NCBI GenBank assembly: GCA_024509875.1
Contig: JAMPIV010018958.1
Location: 45,052 to 109,051, forward strand
DNA length: 64,000 nt
DNA from: Oreohelix idahoensis
Lineage: Eukaryota > Mollusca > Gastropoda > Stylommatophora > Oreohelicidae
Reading direction: 5' to 3'
Numbering within the stretch: position 1 is the stretch's first letter; every line of letters begins with the position of its first letter. Below are positions 11,553 to 21,852 of the stretch, one piece after another. The notes below the pieces were generated by a model that saw only the letters and a program-made list of their open reading frames with translations, searched no databases and was not told the DNA's origin. The position numbers and the translations under genes were made by a program.

Positions 11553-14448
11553 GTTCAGTTAGCGGGACTTGCCAATAACCTTTAGACAAATCTAGTTTGG
11601 TAAAGAATCTAGAATTAGAAAGTTTATTGAGTAGCTCTTCTAATGAAGGCATAGGTTCAGCATCGAACTTCGTAACTTGGTTCAATTTGCGATAATCTAC
11701 GCAAATGCGAATGTTATTATCCTTCTTTCGAACAATAACCATAGACGAAGAGTATGCTGAAGTGGATGGTTCAATGATTTCCAAACGTATCATTTCATCC
11801 AACTCTTTTTCGACTTGAGACTGGAAATGAATAGGTATTGGATATGGTCTGACTCTGATAGGATTGTGATCAGTTAGCACAATGTCATGTTCTATGACAT
11901 GTGTGTGTCCCGGGATGTCTGTAAGAACATCCTGAAATGTTTGCAACATCGAAGAAACTTGTCGATGTTCCTCAGCGGAAAGATTTGGAGAAACGGTCAC
12001 GTTTTTCCAAGATTCCGTAGAATAAAGTGGGACCATAGAAAGAGGAAGATTGACATCAGAAAAAGTAGTTTCCTCATCCTGTATAACTGACAGAGATGAG
12101 TACTGACCATGAGTTGCTTGTGAATTGTCCGTAGCCTGGAAAATAGGCTGCAAATAGTCAGGTCTTTCATAAATTTCTGTGAGCATATTTATGTGGAAAG
12201 TTTTATGCTTTCCATCAATATCGACAACATAGTCGACATCAGAAATTTTGGAGACTATTGCATATGGACCTTTCCATGCAATTAGAAGTCTGTTCTCCCT
12301 TGAAGGAAGTAGAACGAGAGCTTTGTCACCTGGACAAAGTTGTCGTAGACATCTATTCTTATTTGCAAACTGCCTTGCCTTTTCTTTAGCAAATTCTGAA
12401 GACGAAGTTGCTAGTTTGCATGCCTCGATGATCTTTTGCCTAAGAGCAATGACGTACTCATAAGAAGATTGAGTCTCATCGCTAATATTATCGGCAGTGA
12501 TTAGATCGTGAAGTAAAGACATAGGGCCGCGCGGTTGCGCGCCAAAGACAAGTTCAAAAGGGGAAAACCCCGTATGTTCATTGGGGACCTCTCTATACGC
12601 AAAGAGAGCCGCGGGTAAGACCCTGTCCCAATCCTGAGGATGATCCTCAGTTATTTTACCAAGTAAAGTTTTCAGAGTCCTATTTAAACGTTCGACCAAC
12701 CCATTAGACATTGGGTGATAGATACTGCTGAGAGACCTTTTAATGTGTAGCATAGACATTACCTGTGACATAGTGTCTGATATAAGTTGAGTGCCATGGT
12801 CTGACAATATTTCTCCGGGAAAACCCAAGCGAGAAAATATCAGCCAAAGAGCGTCTGCGATATCAGCAGTTGAGATGCTCTTGAGAGGTATTGCCTCTGG
12901 CCAACGTGTGCACATATCGACACATGTAAGGATAAATTGATGTCCTCTAGCCGACTTAATTCTAAAAGGACCGATAATATCTATTGCCATTTTTTGAAAA
13001 GGGCGAATAGGAATGTCAGCAGCCTGGATAGGCGCAGCATGTCGTGGTCCTTTAGATTTGACCTCCTGACATACTTTGCAAGAGCGACAGTACATTCGTA
13101 TGTCCTTGCTCACAAATGGCCAAAAGAAAGCCGCAAGAACCCTCGACTTTGTACGGGAAAAACCCATATGTCCAGCACATTGCGAGTCATGAGCATGTTG
13201 CAATATTTGCAATCTCATGCTCTTAGGCACAAGAATTTGTGAATGAGTGGACGTAGTCGAGTCTTGTACCATACGTACAAGTACGCCGTTCTTCATAGAA
13301 ATCCAAGATTTCCTATTAGTGTTCTGATTAGGATCACCTTTTTTTGCTAGAATGAAGAATTTTTGTAAAGAAGGATCTTCTTCTTGCAATTTGATAAATG
13401 AGTCACGTGTAATAGTCAAGTGACTATCTTGGTCATTTACTTCATCATTATTAGTTAATGAAGTTTGAGGTGGATCCAGAGCATGTGCTCTTGTGACCAC
13501 CGCATTGGTAGCTTCAATGTTTTGCTCTTCCCAAACAGCAATCTGCTGTGGGGTACATTCCCTAACTCCGTGAATACGACCAATAATAAGGTCCGCAATA
13601 GGGTTTGGAAGTAGACACGCGTGGACCTCTCCCGTGAAGAAAGGAGTAGCAATGTGTATTATAGCAGTAGGATACTTTTCTAACGTGCCACCAAATGTGA
13701 CACATTTGATGACTTTTCCTGTAGCACAGGATGGATCTACAAGAGATTGCCTAACGCCGACAGTAGTACATCCAGAATCAAACAACACTGAGACTGGATT
13801 ACTATTTACTAGCCCCTTATGTAATATAAGAGAACCTCTCCCATCATGAGCAACATTAGCAGGAAGAGCGGGCAAAGGATGACCACAGCTTAAAGTACTA
13901 ACGGTTTTCGGATCAAATAAAGTACTGCATTGGATACATTTATTTGCCCTACCAAAATCAAAAGATGAGCATCCGATAGCATTATGGTCTTTATCATTAT
14001 TAACCTGTTTATCTGCTCCCTGAGATTCTTGTTGAACAGAGTTTGTCTGTTGATATCTTTTTCTCTTATGTTGCGATCTACCGCGACCATTATTGCCTCT
14101 GCAATTATCATTAAAGTCCCTACTGTAATTTTTATCCTGGTTTGAGTTCCAGTTTCCATAACTGTCATTACTATCTCTATGCTGTTGAGAACCTCTATTA
14201 TCTTGGTATTGAGGTCTCTGCATAAAATATTTTCCTCTATACCGATTACCTTTGTGAAAATTTCTAAAGTTAACCGGAGTAGAATAACGTGTAGTATTAG
14301 GTTGTCTCCAGTTCTGGGAAGAAGAATCACCCTGGAATTGATCACTATGGTTCTGGGCATAATTACGATTACTCTTTTTTATTGAAATTTTTCTGGCTAC
14401 CCTGAAATTTACGCATAAAATTTGGGCCATAAGGTGCTGCCGAAGCAA
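11518..14448 (-). CDS. pol: nucleocapsid-like region, protease, integrase and RT N-terminal half (Gmr1-like pol)
   Basis: 976-codon frame. Residues ~28-150: Asn/Gln/Arg/Gly-rich RNA-binding-like tail without CCHC knuckles. Residues 171-190: CIQC...CGHP, a possible half zinc-binding motif. Residues 222-232: VLFDSGCTTVG, aspartic protease. Then the HHCC zinc finger (HDSQCAGHMGFSR...CRSCKVCQ), and the integrase core with MAIDIIGPF, SDHGTQLIS and MSNGLVERLNRTLK (D, D, E). The RT begins with RVRPYPIPIHFQSQVEKELD, EIIEPSTSAYSSS and RICVDYRKLNQ, and motif A FFTKLDLSKGYWQVPL. It stops shortly after motif A through a frame break at 11544-11547. The N-terminal ~28 codons overlap gag in another frame and are probably not translated as such. 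Confidence 0.92.
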   Translation of the reverse strand: MLRQHLMAQILCVNFRVARKISIKKSNRNYAQNHSDQFQGDSSSQNWRQPNTTRYSTPVNFRNFHKGNRYRGKYFMQRPQYQDNRGSQQHRDSNDSYGNWNSNQDKNYSRDFNDNCRGNNGRGRSQHKRKRYQQTNSVQQESQGADKQVNNDKDHNAIGCSSFDFGRANKCIQCSTLFDPKTVSTLSCGHPLPALPANVAHDGRGSLILHKGLVNSNPVSVLFDSGCTTVGVRQSLVDPSCATGKVIKCVTFGGTLEKYPTAIIHIATPFFTGEVHACLLPNPIADLIIGRIHGVRECTPQQIAVWEEQNIEATNAVVTRAHALDPPQTSLTNNDEVNDQDSHLTITRDSFIKLQEEDPSLQKFFILAKKGDPNQNTNRKSWISMKNGVLVRMVQDSTTSTHSQILVPKSMRLQILQHAHDSQCAGHMGFSRTKSRVLAAFFWPFVSKDIRMYCRSCKVCQEVKSKGPRHAAPIQAADIPIRPFQKMAIDIIGPFRIKSARGHQFILTCVDMCTRWPEAIPLKSISTADIADALWLIFSRLGFPGEILSDHGTQLISDTMSQVMSMLHIKRSLSSIYHPMSNGLVERLNRTLKTLLGKITEDHPQDWDRVLPAALFAYREVPNEHTGFSPFELVFGAQPRGPMSLLHDLITADNISDETQSSYEYVIALRQKIIEACKLATSSSEFAKEKARQFANKNRCLRQLCPGDKALVLLPSRENRLLIAWKGPYAIVSKISDVDYVVDIDGKHKTFHINMLTEIYERPDYLQPIFQATDNSQATHGQYSSLSVIQDEETTFSDVNLPLSMVPLYSTESWKNVTVSPNLSAEEHRQVSSMLQTFQDVLTDIPGHTHVIEHDIVLTDHNPIRVRPYPIPIHFQSQVEKELDEMIRLEIIEPSTSAYSSSMVIVRKKDNNIRICVDYRKLNQVTKFDAEPMPSLEELLNKLSNSRFFTKLDLSKGYWQVPLTERAKTFYSFFYT

Positions 14449-14827
14449 CTGGCAGACCTTCTTTCACCTTAGAGTTACTAATGGTTATGTGCGGATGCGC
14501 AGTAACATACTGGCTACAGTATTCTTCCATTTCTTTTATGTTTTTAGGCTTACGCTCATGAAGAAAAGATAGAAAAGCTTCATTAACAGAAGACATAACC
14601 TTATCTCTAAGTAGTAAATCCATAAGAGCTTCAAATGTATTTTCTGTCTTAGACAACTCAACCCATCGTAAAAAAGTAAGACGGATGCCTGAGATGAATT
14701 CAGAGAATTCAACTCCAGTTTCTGGTAACATGGTTTTAAATTTAAGACGATATCCGTCCTCGTTAAGTTGGTACTTCTTTAACAATGCCGCCCTGACAAC
14801 CTCATAGTTGTTTTTTGTCAGGCACAT
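14369..14827 (-). CDS. gag: gag capsid region, C-terminal part
   Basis: Text such as NNYEVVRAALLKKYQLNEDG, FSEFISGIRLTFLRWVEL and LRDKVMSSVNEAFLSFLHER is a retrotransposon capsid domain of gypsy type (the arrangement 'vk.ALL.ry.lt..gyr.kFr'). The start at 14827 is only where the frame opens; it is continued upstream in other frames (15105-14860). The end at 14369 runs straight into the pol frame at an A-run (plus T-run 14375-14380). No knuckle follows. Confidence 0.8.
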   Translation of the reverse strand: MCLTKNNYEVVRAALLKKYQLNEDGYRLKFKTMLPETGVEFSEFISGIRLTFLRWVELSKTENTFEALMDLLLRDKVMSSVNEAFLSFLHERKPKNIKEMEEYCSQYVTAHPHITISNSKVKEGLPVASAAPYGPNFMRKFQGSQKNFNKKE

Positions 14828-14859
14828 CTACCATACTCAACAAAGTCAAAGCATCACCT

Positions 14860-15105
14860 CTAAGTATCTTGGACAGATGATACACATATAATGTTTTTAT
14901 CTATATTATGTACATTACATGCACTTTCAAATCTATCTAGATAAAATGTTATATCATCGATTGAGGGATTAAATGCTGGTAGATTAAGCTTGAAATCCTT
15001 AGCATTAGTCTTATTTGACACCTTATTTGCCTCATTAGCATTACCAGTGTTCAATAACTTTAACTTCTCTAACTCTAAAGCTAAGACTTTTTCATCATGT
15101 TCCAT
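14860..15105 (-). CDS. gag: gag capsid region, N-terminal part
   Basis: Contains LNLPAFNPSIDDITFYLDRF and ESACNVHNI, the typical start of a gypsy-type capsid ('LPxFdpxxDDxxxYLxRFE'). The frame is lost at the T-run 14894-14898 and capsid coding resumes in the next frame. Confidence 0.8.
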   Translation of the reverse strand: MEHDEKVLALELEKLKLLNTGNANEANKVSNKTNAKDFKLNLPAFNPSIDDITFYLDRFESACNVHNIDKNIICVSSVQDT

Positions 15106-15499
15106 TTTTGCTTTTCTCTCATCAGCCTCTCTTTGTAACCTTCTTTCTTCAGCCTCAGCCTGTAACTTTCTTTCTTCAGCCTGGGCCTGTAACTTTTTTT
15201 CCTTCAGTTCTTCTATTTCAAGTCTCTTATTTTCAGCTTCTCTTTCAAGTCTTTATTTCAGCTTCTTTGATTTTTTCCATTTCCATTTGAAATCTTTTTT
15301 CCTCCACCTGCATCTGCAGTTTCTTTTGTTCTATTTCAGCCTCTATTCTCTTTTGTTCAGTTTGTTCTTTCATTTTCTTTTCTTCCGACTTCAATGCCTT
15401 GGCATATTGAACAGTCGCAAATTCTTCTAATTTATCACCTGTCTTCCCAAGGGCTTTACCCTGCTCAATAAAGTACTCAAATGTAGACATGATGTCCAA
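15106..15499 (-). CDS. gag: gag N-terminal coiled coil
   Basis: Opens with MDIMSTFEYFIEQGKALGKT at 15499, taken as the gag start because it is the first Met after the leader. It is followed by a long Glu/Lys/Gln-rich heptad region (KKMKEQTEQKRIEAEIEQKK and repeats of the type EERKLQAEAEERRLQ) running to about 15060. The frame breaks once in the T-run 15252-15254. A coiled-coil amino terminus before the capsid could mediate multimerisation (inference). Confidence 0.75.
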
Positions 15500-17113
15500 A
15501 ATGTGAGTACAGAACCTGAAATAATTAATTATCTTATTTCAATGTTAAATAGCAACAAGACTTAATAAAGTGCTTGTATAATCTCTATGTTGAACCCAAT
15601 CTCTGTGGGAAACAGGAGTTGACACCAACTTGTATTATCAAATGTATAATAATATCACAAGTCACCTCTTAATTAACAGTGCACTACCCAAATCAGTGCA
15701 TAATCATCAGTTATTTATCATAACTGCACTACAATAGTGCATAAGCAAAAAACACCAGTTTGTTATGATAAGTGCACTATAGACCAATAGTGCATGAGCA
15801 TATATCAACAATAGTGAAAGCTAACTATGCAAGAACTATGTAAACAATAACAAGACAATGTAAACAATAGCAAAGGTCACCAACAATGTAAACAATAACA
15901 AAGATCAAAGTCAATGTAAACAACAACAAAGATCCGAGTCAATGTAAACAATAACAAAGATCAGAGTCAATGTAAACAATAACAAAGATCAGAGTCAATG
16001 TAAACAATCAACAAAGATCAAACAATACGAAAACATTCGCATAAGTCAATACACAAACAGCAAAACTAAAAAGAAATATGCGAAGATATGACTAACAAAT
16101 GACGCTACAGTGTATACACAAAAATATACGTAAAGAACTGAATAATAGCAAAGGGGAGACCTACAAATACAAACAATCGAAATCGAAACAAAAAACACAA
16201 AGAAAAAGAGAAAAGAAAAAAGAAAAAAAAATATATATATACAAGAAACAGAAATAAAGCACAACTCGTCACAACTAAACAGATATAGCAACGATTGTCG
16301 CTAGCAAATTTCACTGTAGGAAATTCGCACAGTCCCTAACGAAAACGCTAACAGTAGAACCTCTGTGACGTGGTATCTTCTACTGCAAGACTCCGCCCAA
16401 CCGAGAAAACCCGCTGAAATATAAACATATAAATATACAAATAACAAATAACATATAACATATAAACATGTATCATGAAAAACAATAGGAGAAAGTGTGA
16501 AAGTACAGAAGGCTCAGTTAGAACATAAGGGCACAGTTCACAAACAAAACAGGCCACTTAACTTCTATAAATCCAGCGTCAGCACGGTGCAGAACAGGAT
16601 GTAATCAGCATTCTGAGGATAATGATCCAACGTTGATTAACTTCTGCTCCCATAAACAGCCATGACGAAGGAAAAGAGCTTCTAATACTGCAACAGTTGT
16701 TACGGCACTTGACCTTCTGAATCTTCTAAATTGATTTAACCGGCACTTGACCTTCTGAACCCGCAACAGTACCCCTGAGACCGGAACAGTTGTTACGGCA
16801 CTTGTCCTTCTTTTCACCAGATCAGGAAATCCATTCGCTCGGTACTTGTCCTTCTAATTTTACATAAACTTCAATATTGCCGAGCAGCGCCGGGTAGTTT
16901 CAAAATCAGCAACTGTCAGAAAATCCGGATACTTTCAATAAAATTTCTTGTAAGGTGGTAGTTGATGCTGTAGTTGTATCTAGTATGATGATGATGTCTG
17001 GGTTTGCTGACCCCCTTGATAGCTGGAATCAGAGTGAACCAACCTATGGCCACCAAAAATGATATGGTGCGCCAAAATATCAGATGATAGAACCAGCTCT
17101 GGCCACCAAAAAA
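15500..17113 (-). promoter_or_regulatory. leader of the Gmr1-like element with three sets of subrepeats
   Basis: No coding. Three arrays are visible: about seven copies of a ~28-bp unit (agtcaatgtaaacaataaca...) at 15825-16025; repeated agtgcacta/tagtgcat words at 15665-15800; and four copies of ggcacttgaccttct-like words at about 16702, 16740, 16797 and 16840. Such leaders often carry packaging or promoter elements, but no function can be assigned from sequence. Confidence 0.7.
17095..17109 (-). promoter_or_regulatory. putative primer binding site
   Basis: Five T after the 5' LTR end on minus comes TGGTGGCCAGAGCTG, starting with the TGG expected opposite a tRNA CCA end. A near copy, TGGTGGCCATAGGTTGG, lies about 60 bases further in (17041-17057). 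I cannot name the tRNA. Confidence 0.45.
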
Positions 17114-18498
17114 TGATAAGGGTGGATTTGTGCTGAAGTGGTAACTTGCCACCCTTATCGACACCTGGTGTTAAAGTGTAAGATGTAGGTGTCTTCTCTG
17201 ATTTAGGATGTTGCTGTGTATGTGGTAGTGGAACAGTTCAATGGGTTATCACACAGGCAACATGACGTGTAGAGTCATAGAAAGGGTAACTTCGTTGTAT
17301 AAGTTTCTTTCATTTATTGCACGCCACAAAACAGTCATGATACTTATGACATCAACATGGTTAACGAGTTCAGCAAGATGATATGGCACATTGAAAACAA
17401 TTTCTGTAGTCAGCAATGATAGCTGTTGTATATATGCGTCATAAGACATCACAGTTCAATAGATTCAGAAATTCATCAATCATCGAGTGCTAGTTCGTGA
17501 AGCTGTATAAATAATAATAATTTCTATAACTTCTGCAACAGTGTCAGCTACAGATCTTCAATGTTCATAAACAATAATAAATGCTCCCATTCTGATGCTA
17601 GCAGATCAGTTTTGTATACAATAAGTCCGTTCACTGTCTGCACGTGAATAGCATACATGGGCTACAGGTCAGCTCGACCTTTATAATGTTCCTAAGTCTA
17701 ACCATCTGACTTGGACGTGATCTCTGATATAACGAATCCTGGAACACAGACAACAGTCTTGTTGGTCTAGAGCGACCCATATATATTTAACTAGTTCAGG
17801 TATACAGATACTGGTGACTTAATCCTAGTCAAAGTACCTCTCCATTTTGCATCACACAGGCGAGCAAATAGGCGACAAAATGACGAACCTCTAGACGATA
17901 GCATAAAGTTCGATACAAGAGGAATTACCTTATTTCGGAAAATCAACCATGAACATATGCCTCCAGGCAGGCTGCATAATACTGGGAAATAGTCTAGTTA
18001 GCTAACTAACTCACTAAGACACTGTATTTCCCTCAGAGAATCACAAGACGCAGTTGCGTCTGCTCGCTTCTTAAACCATTTCTAAACTGCCCCAACTGGG
18101 CGGAACACACAGAACGAACTCCCGGTTTGACATGCGCAGAACGACAATCTCTGAGTTGCCGTTCACAATAAGACGATTCGAAGAACATTCGAGATAAAAG
18201 TCTTACACAGTCGCGCCTTTTATGGTCATGAAAAGAAGCGTTAAGAAAGGTTTCAGACATCTACCATAGTTGACTGATACTACCAAATAAGGAGATGTGG
18301 TCACGCTTCGTTCAAGAAATTATAGACCGAACGTGTCTCTATACAAGAGAAGGCAACTCCTAAAAAATTGTAGTTTCGATAACTCGGATTATGTCCCTTT
18401 GACCATAGAAAACATAATACACACTTCAGTCAAAAAAATGATCATACATATGAAAAATGTTTATACAAACGAAAAATAATAATGATCCGTGCGTAACA
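17114..18498 (-). repeat. 5' LTR of the Gmr1-like element (1385 bp)
   Basis: Same TG...CA ends as 8436-9821 and nearly identical throughout. On minus it begins TGTTACGCACGG. The promoter should lie in it, but no TATA box was confidently placed. Confidence 0.95.
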
Positions 18499-18503
18499 CA
18501 TGG
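18499..18503. other. target site duplication, right copy (CATGG)
   Basis: Directly follows the LTR end GCGTAACA and equals 8431-8435. Confidence 0.95.
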
Positions 18504-19435
18504 CTACTAAAGATAAATGAGAAAAAAACTACATACACATTTCTCACTCTCAAAGAAGAAACAAAAAGTCATTTTGAAACTGAATGAACCTGAACTACCA
18601 AAAAAATGGAGTCCTCAAGTATATGAGGTTATTTTTGAAGCATTAGTTAGTTTGAAACACAACAGTTCTGTTTATGAGTTGTCTTCAAATCATTGTTGTA
18701 TGTTTATTTAGTCAGGGCATTAGATTACAATTAAAAAAACATTTAAAATAAAGTTTTACAGACAAAATTTCCAAAGACTGCATTTAGGTTTTTAGTTGCC
18801 TTTGCAATAATTACTGTCTCGATGCTTCTGAAACATTTGCAGGGTGTACTTAGTGTCAGGAGACAGAATACCTCTGGCTATTTGCTCTGTTTTATCTTAT
18901 GATTCCCAGGCACCACAAAGGTAATTGTTGTGTCCTCTTTATGTTCTTTGTACACTGATACTATTTCAAGTATTGACAGTAATATATTAAGCCCCCATTG
19001 CTATTTCTTGTGGTAATTAACTGGGTTATGAGAAACAGTGGGAAAATAAGCACTGTTTGTGACATCACAAGGTTAGATGACATAGACTTTATGGGCAGTA
19101 TTACATTGTTGGTGTATAAACAGATATAATTAATCTGATAGCCAGAACAGCAGATGGCTAAAAAGAAAAAAAAAGTGTGTGTGTGTGTACGTTTTAAAAA
19201 TATGTTACAGATCAGGGTTGAATTTTTTTATTTTTTTTTGGGGTGAGGAGAAGAGGAGGCACTGGATATATCAGTTATCTGTACCATAGCTTCACTATGC
19301 TCTTGTTTTCTTTAGTATAGGTTGGCCTGTGTGAAGAATGTTCTCCACACTTATGCATCCATCATGTAATGGCTTGTACCATCACTGTACATTCCTTACT
19401 GACATACATTTGGTATAGGTTTAAACAGCTCCTTG
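18504..19435. other. intronic sequence, nothing recognised
   Basis: AT-rich, with a (GT)n run near 19175 and T runs. No gene or element border seen. Confidence 0.4.
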
Positions 19436-19503
19436 ATATATATATATATATAATATATATATATATTATATATATATATTTATATATATATATAATATAT
19501 ATA
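19436..19503. repeat. TA microsatellite at a LINE 3' end
   Basis: Almost pure alternating TA. It abuts the 3' end of the minus-strand LINE, so it probably grew from that element's simple-repeat tail. Confidence 0.85.
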
Positions 19504-21075
19504 ATAAAATTTTTAAAGCACCAAACACGGCGCAATAAGGCAGAAACCAGTGCTCTCCAGGTTTGTTCGTTTGTGACGCCACTCCTCTTAGCTCTTGCAC
19601 ATTATTTAGGCCCAACGTTCTTCCTTCTCTTATTATTGTTCTTCTGAGTGTTTCTTTTGGTCTTCCTTTTTTCCTCTTACCCTCAGGAACCCAAGTGAGC
19701 GCCTTAGTGGTATTCTGTTGTTTTGCATTCGTAGGACATGACCGATATATGACCATCGTCTTTTCCTTATATAGTCGGAGACATATTTCTGCCTAGAGTC
19801 TTCTCTTATTTGTCGATTAGTCTTGAATTCTTTCCAACTGATGTTCATGAGTTTTCTAAGACATTTGTTCTCGAATGTATTCAGCTTGTTCTCCAATGAT
19901 TTTGTTATTTTCCAACTCTCACAGCCGTATGTTAACACTGAGATAACATTTTAAACAGACGAAGCTTGGTATGTATATTCAATGATCGTAATTTCCAAAT
20001 GTTAGATAATCTATTGAAGGCGCTAGCTGCCAAAGCAATTCTAGTATGGATTTCTCTTGTTGTGTCACCATCCTGAGTCATTTTACTGCCTAAATAATTG
20101 AAACTTTCAACTTTCTGTAGTTTTTCCCCGTTCAAGATGATATCAAAGGTCTCGTTAGAAAAGTTCATAGCTTTAGTTTTAGAGGCATTTATTTGGAGAC
20201 CTATTTTAACCGAGAGATGACACAAATTATTTATTGCTTCTTGGGATTGTCTTGGTGTTGAACTTAAGAATGCTACATCATCTGCGAAATCCAGGTCCCC
20301 CAGGAATTTTCCATTTGTCCATTTTATACCCAATTGTTCATTGTGGGTATAGTTTCTCATAACCCAATCAATAGCTATTCCAAAAAGTAGTGGTGACATA
20401 ATACAGCCTTGTTTCACCCCTGTTTCTACTGTAAACCATTCTGTATTCCCTTTATTTGTTCTAACACAACATCTTGCATTGTCATATAGCGCTTTGATTA
20501 TATTCACATATTTTGTTGGAAAACCATAGATTGTAAGTATCTTCCACAATGATGGGCGGTGTAGACTATCAAAGGCTTTTTGAAAATCGACGAAGGTGAT
20601 AATAAGTGGCGATTGCCTTTCCACTGATTCTTCTATAATTGTTCTTAGTGTGAATATTTGATCAATACATGATCGTTTCGGCCTGAAACCCGCTTGTTCT
20701 TCTCTGATCTTTTCGTCAGCATGCAATTTAAGTCTTTCAAACATCATGCAACATAATAATTTTCCAGGTACTGATAATAGAGATATACCACGCCAGTTAT
20801 TACAGTCTGATAGATCACCTTTTTCTTCGGTAACTTTACAATAATACTGTCTTTCCATTGTTGTGGTGGTTGTTCTTCTCTCCATACTTCATTTATAATA
20901 TCTAAAATTCTCAAGAGGTTGTTGTCATTAACTGCTTTAATCATTTCCCCTGAAATTTCGTCAACTCCAGCAGCTTTAAAATTTTTTAATCTTTTAACGG
21001 CTTGTTTGATCTCGTGTCCCGTTTTTATAGTGGGTGACTTGTAATGTCTATAGTTTTTGTGTTTTTTGGTCAATT
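19504..21075 (-). mobile_element. 5'-truncated RTE-like LINE, reverse transcriptase
   Basis: Minus frames 21073-20744, 20885-19932 and 19938-19466 together give an almost continuous RT. Visible blocks: KNFKAAGVDEISGEMI, DCNNWRGISLLSVPGKLL, EEQAGFRPKRSCIDQIFTLR, motif A FVDFQKAFDSLHR, motif B GVKQGCIMSPLLF, motif C LDFADDVAFLSS (FADD), NYLGSKMTQDGDTTREI, and the C-terminal GCESW...RRWSYIGHVLRM. The order fits RTE-like LINEs. No endonuclease is present, so it is 5'-truncated near 21075. Frame breaks occur at an A-run after KLPKK (near 20820) and near 19935. The domain content is otherwise well preserved. Confidence 0.88.
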
Positions 21076-21774
21076 GCTATCATTTTTGGAATTTATATAA
21101 ATAAATGAATGGTGAATCTGATGATATAAAATTTGTTTGTGTACATGTTAGATGTGATAGGAAGAGAGGAAAGGAAAGATGAAAAAAACGAAAAATAAAA
21201 TTAAAATAATAAAAAATTATTTTTTTTAAATTTTAAAATTTAAAAAAAAATAACCAACACACGAAGAGTCCATATCCCTTGCATCACAATGAAAGTCATT
21301 TGACCAACAGACCAAAACAAATCAAATGACGATCTTTTCGTTACACCCATCATCAGTAGCAAAGCAACAAACGCTCTCATCAGCAGTGACATTCGGCCGA
21401 AATTCTAAACCTTTCCGATATTCCTAGTCCTAACCCCTAAAATTATACATACTAGCAATGCCATTCTACTTTCGTTTCCATCTCAGCCATCAAACATATT
21501 CTGAGAACCGATATCAGCGCTTATAAAGACAAAAATCTCATCCCCACCGCATGGCGTCAGAATCCAATAAAATTAGAGCGAAAATGGCTGCGTGTTCGAT
21601 GCCGATTCATTTCGATTTTAAAAATTTACAAAAAATAAACGCGGATACACCCATCACTTTTTTAAGATCGGAAACGGAAGCTAACTCTCTTGCAAATAAC
21701 ATTACAACTTAACATCCGGGGCTGAAATCATGTGTACACAAGTCCTAATGCTAGAAACGATGAAATCCGTAAGG
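21076..21774. other. AT-rich sequence, possibly interior of a piggyBac-type MITE
   Basis: No gene. Because a piggyBac-like terminus lies at 21775-21852, part of this stretch may be its interior, but no matching left terminus was found. Confidence 0.35.
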
Positions 21775-21852
21775 CGACACATGTCGCCTCCAGCGTTCAG
21801 AACATACGTTTCTGCGGGCGACATGTGTCGCACGCAGCGTGCTAAAGGTTAA
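21775..21852. mobile_element. piggyBac-like terminus ending in TTAA
   Basis: Reading inward from TTAA (21849-21852) on minus: TTAACCTTTAGCACGCTGCG, then the hairpin pair ggcgacatgtgtcgc / gcgacacatgtcgcc. TTAA plus CCTTT and subterminal palindromes resemble piggyBac ends and parallel the element at 46941-51503. Only one end was found. Confidence 0.4.

Larger units (their letters stand above)
8436..18498 (-). mobile_element. full-length Gmr1-like Ty3/gypsy LTR retrotransposon (integrase before RT)
   Basis: A complete 10,063-bp insertion read on minus: 5' LTR 18498-17114, leader with subrepeats, gag from 15499, pol to 10596, purine-rich tract at 9838-9822, 3' LTR 9821-8436, bounded by CATGG duplications. 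By eye the LTRs differ by one substitution and three homopolymer-length changes in about 1,385 bp, so the insertion is young. RT and RNase H are of Ty3/gypsy type, but the pol order is protease, integrase, RT, RNase H, the Ty1/copia order. That arrangement defines the Gmr1-like group described by Goodwin and Poulter. Frames are interrupted at five A-runs (see findings). Confidence 0.93.

Noticed and set aside
14369..14448. Programmed -1 frameshift between gag and pol at AAAAAAG
   Set aside because: The pol frame is +1 relative to gag, not -1, and the same +1 pattern recurs at four other A-runs where no programmed shift is expected. A surplus base is simpler.
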